Assembly (NCBI RefSeq): GCF_022829585.1
Contig: NZ_JAKSYC010000230.1
Location: 1 to 64,000, forward strand
Reading direction: 5' to 3'
Length of the DNA stretch: 64,000 nt
Source: Methylobacterium sp. J-026
GTDB lineage: Bacteria > Pseudomonadota > Alphaproteobacteria > Rhizobiales > Beijerinckiaceae
A program made the position numbers and the translations under genes. Below are positions 63,424 through 64,000 of the stretch, piece after piece; position 1 is the first letter of the stretch; each line of letters starts with the position of its first letter. A model generated the notes under the pieces. The model saw nothing but the letters and a program-made list of their open reading frames with translations, did no database searches and was not told the DNA's origin.

Positions 63424-64000
63424 ATGGCGCAGGACGACCTTCACACGCTGCTCGATGATACCTTCGATCGCTTGTTTCCCATCCTGCGCAGCATCTCCGG
63501 CCCCGGCCTCGAAGCGAGCTACCGTGTGCTGGGCGAGCATATGCCGCTCGATTACTTCGGGGTGCCGACCGGCCAAACCGTCTTCGACTGGACGACGCCG
63601 CCCGAATGGCATTGTCGGCGGGCGACGCTGACCGACCCCGACGGCATGGTGGTTTGCGATACCGACGTCAGCAACCTCCACATCCTCAACTATTCGGAAG
63701 GCTTCCACGGCACCGTTCCGCTCGACCGGCTGCAGAGCCATCTGCACAGCCTGCCGCATCTGCCCGACACGGTCCCCTACGTCACCAGCTACTACAACCG
63801 GACCTGGGGTTTCTGCCTCGCGCACAACGTCCGGCAGAACCTGAAGCAGGGCGATTACCGCGTCGCGATCGATGCGGAGTTCAAGGACGGGCAGATCCCC
63901 CTCGCCCAGGCCGTGCTGACGGGAAGCACCGACCGGGAGGTGCTGATCAGTTCCTACCTGTGCCATCCCTCGCTCGCCAACAACGAGCTGAGCGGCCCCC
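63424..64000 (+). CDS. DUF4910 aminopeptidase-like protein (start only; runs off the window)
   Basis: The first 192 residues of a larger protein; the frame is open at the right edge. It has DWTTPPEWHCRRATLTDPDG, HILNYSEGFHGTVPLDRLQ, YYNRTWGFCLAH, GDYRVAIDAEF and the metal-site sequence ISSYLCHPSLANNELSGP, matching DUF4910/M28-like aminopeptidase-domain proteins. These often accompany polysaccharide clusters. Start is ATG 63424 (GGGA upstream) or ATG 63412, same frame. Confidence 0.82.
   Translation, partial: MAQDDLHTLLDDTFDRLFPILRSISGPGLEASYRVLGEHMPLDYFGVPTGQTVFDWTTPPEWHCRRATLTDPDGMVVCDTDVSNLHILNYSEGFHGTVPLDRLQSHLHSLPHLPDTVPYVTSYYNRTWGFCLAHNVRQNLKQGDYRVAIDAEFKDGQIPLAQAVLTGSTDREVLISSYLCHPSLANNELSGP

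Overview
The window is high-GC DNA (mostly around 70% by eye) with the gene style of an alphaproteobacterium, most likely Methylobacterium or Methylorubrum. This is an inference from composition, overlapping ATGA/GTGA gene junctions, two small DUF465 proteins, the Act-type alternative complex III and the kinds of dispersed palindromic repeats. No rRNA, tRNA, CRISPR array, integrase or intact insertion sequence was found. Bases 1-72 look like a sequencing-library adapter, so the left edge is probably a contig end.

Layout: (1) 345-9133, minus strand: an alternative complex III operon, actA-actB-actCD-actE-actF, then a small membrane protein and coxB. Almost every junction overlaps by 4 nt. actB is split in two by a palindromic repeat, and actC and actD are fused. 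(2) 9573-20088: an ABC-exporter-like protein with a degenerate P-loop, a TonB-dependent receptor, an L,D-transpeptidase, an MBL-fold hydrolase, a small membrane protein and two NAD-dependent epimerase-family proteins. (3) 20104-30236: an acyl-CoA catabolic locus with nitronate monooxygenase, enoyl-CoA hydratase, IclR regulator and CoA-transferase on the minus strand. Diverging from it are a FadJ-like bifunctional enzyme, a thiolase and two acyl-CoA dehydrogenases. Two similar 15-bp palindromes lie in the divergent promoter region. (4) 30412-48797: mostly housekeeping and solute metabolism, including purEK, a propionyl-CoA synthetase, a ribbon-helix-helix regulator, a PHB-depolymerase-like esterase, an old-yellow-enzyme homologue, two MFS transporters, a PDC-hydrolase-like amidohydrolase, an XRE-cupin regulator diverging from an omega-aminotransferase, and a PRISE-type reductase. 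(5) 49086-64000: a surface-polysaccharide region with an RgpF-like protein carrying four tandem WY-PDVA repeats, an ABC-2 export permease without an ATPase, a 2.7-kb stretch of decayed genes, a methyltransferase, a PhyH-like dioxygenase, a pseudaminic acid operon and the start of a DUF4910 aminopeptidase-like gene.

The most interesting points are: the pseudaminic acid operon (pseB-C-F-G-formyltransferase-I), which has no pseH acetyltransferase and instead carries a formyltransferase, suggesting a 7-N-formyl pseudaminic acid; the repeat-split actB with a GTGA translational overlap; the actC-actD fusion; three families of dispersed hairpin repeats, including two 136-bp palindromes whose outer arms differ between copies but stay largely paired; an ABC-like protein with three copies of the motif that normally follows the Q-loop and no P-loop lysine; and candidate operators for three regulators. 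The polysaccharide region is compositionally mosaic, with AT-rich stretches and genes broken by nonsense codons, which points to acquisition and ongoing decay.
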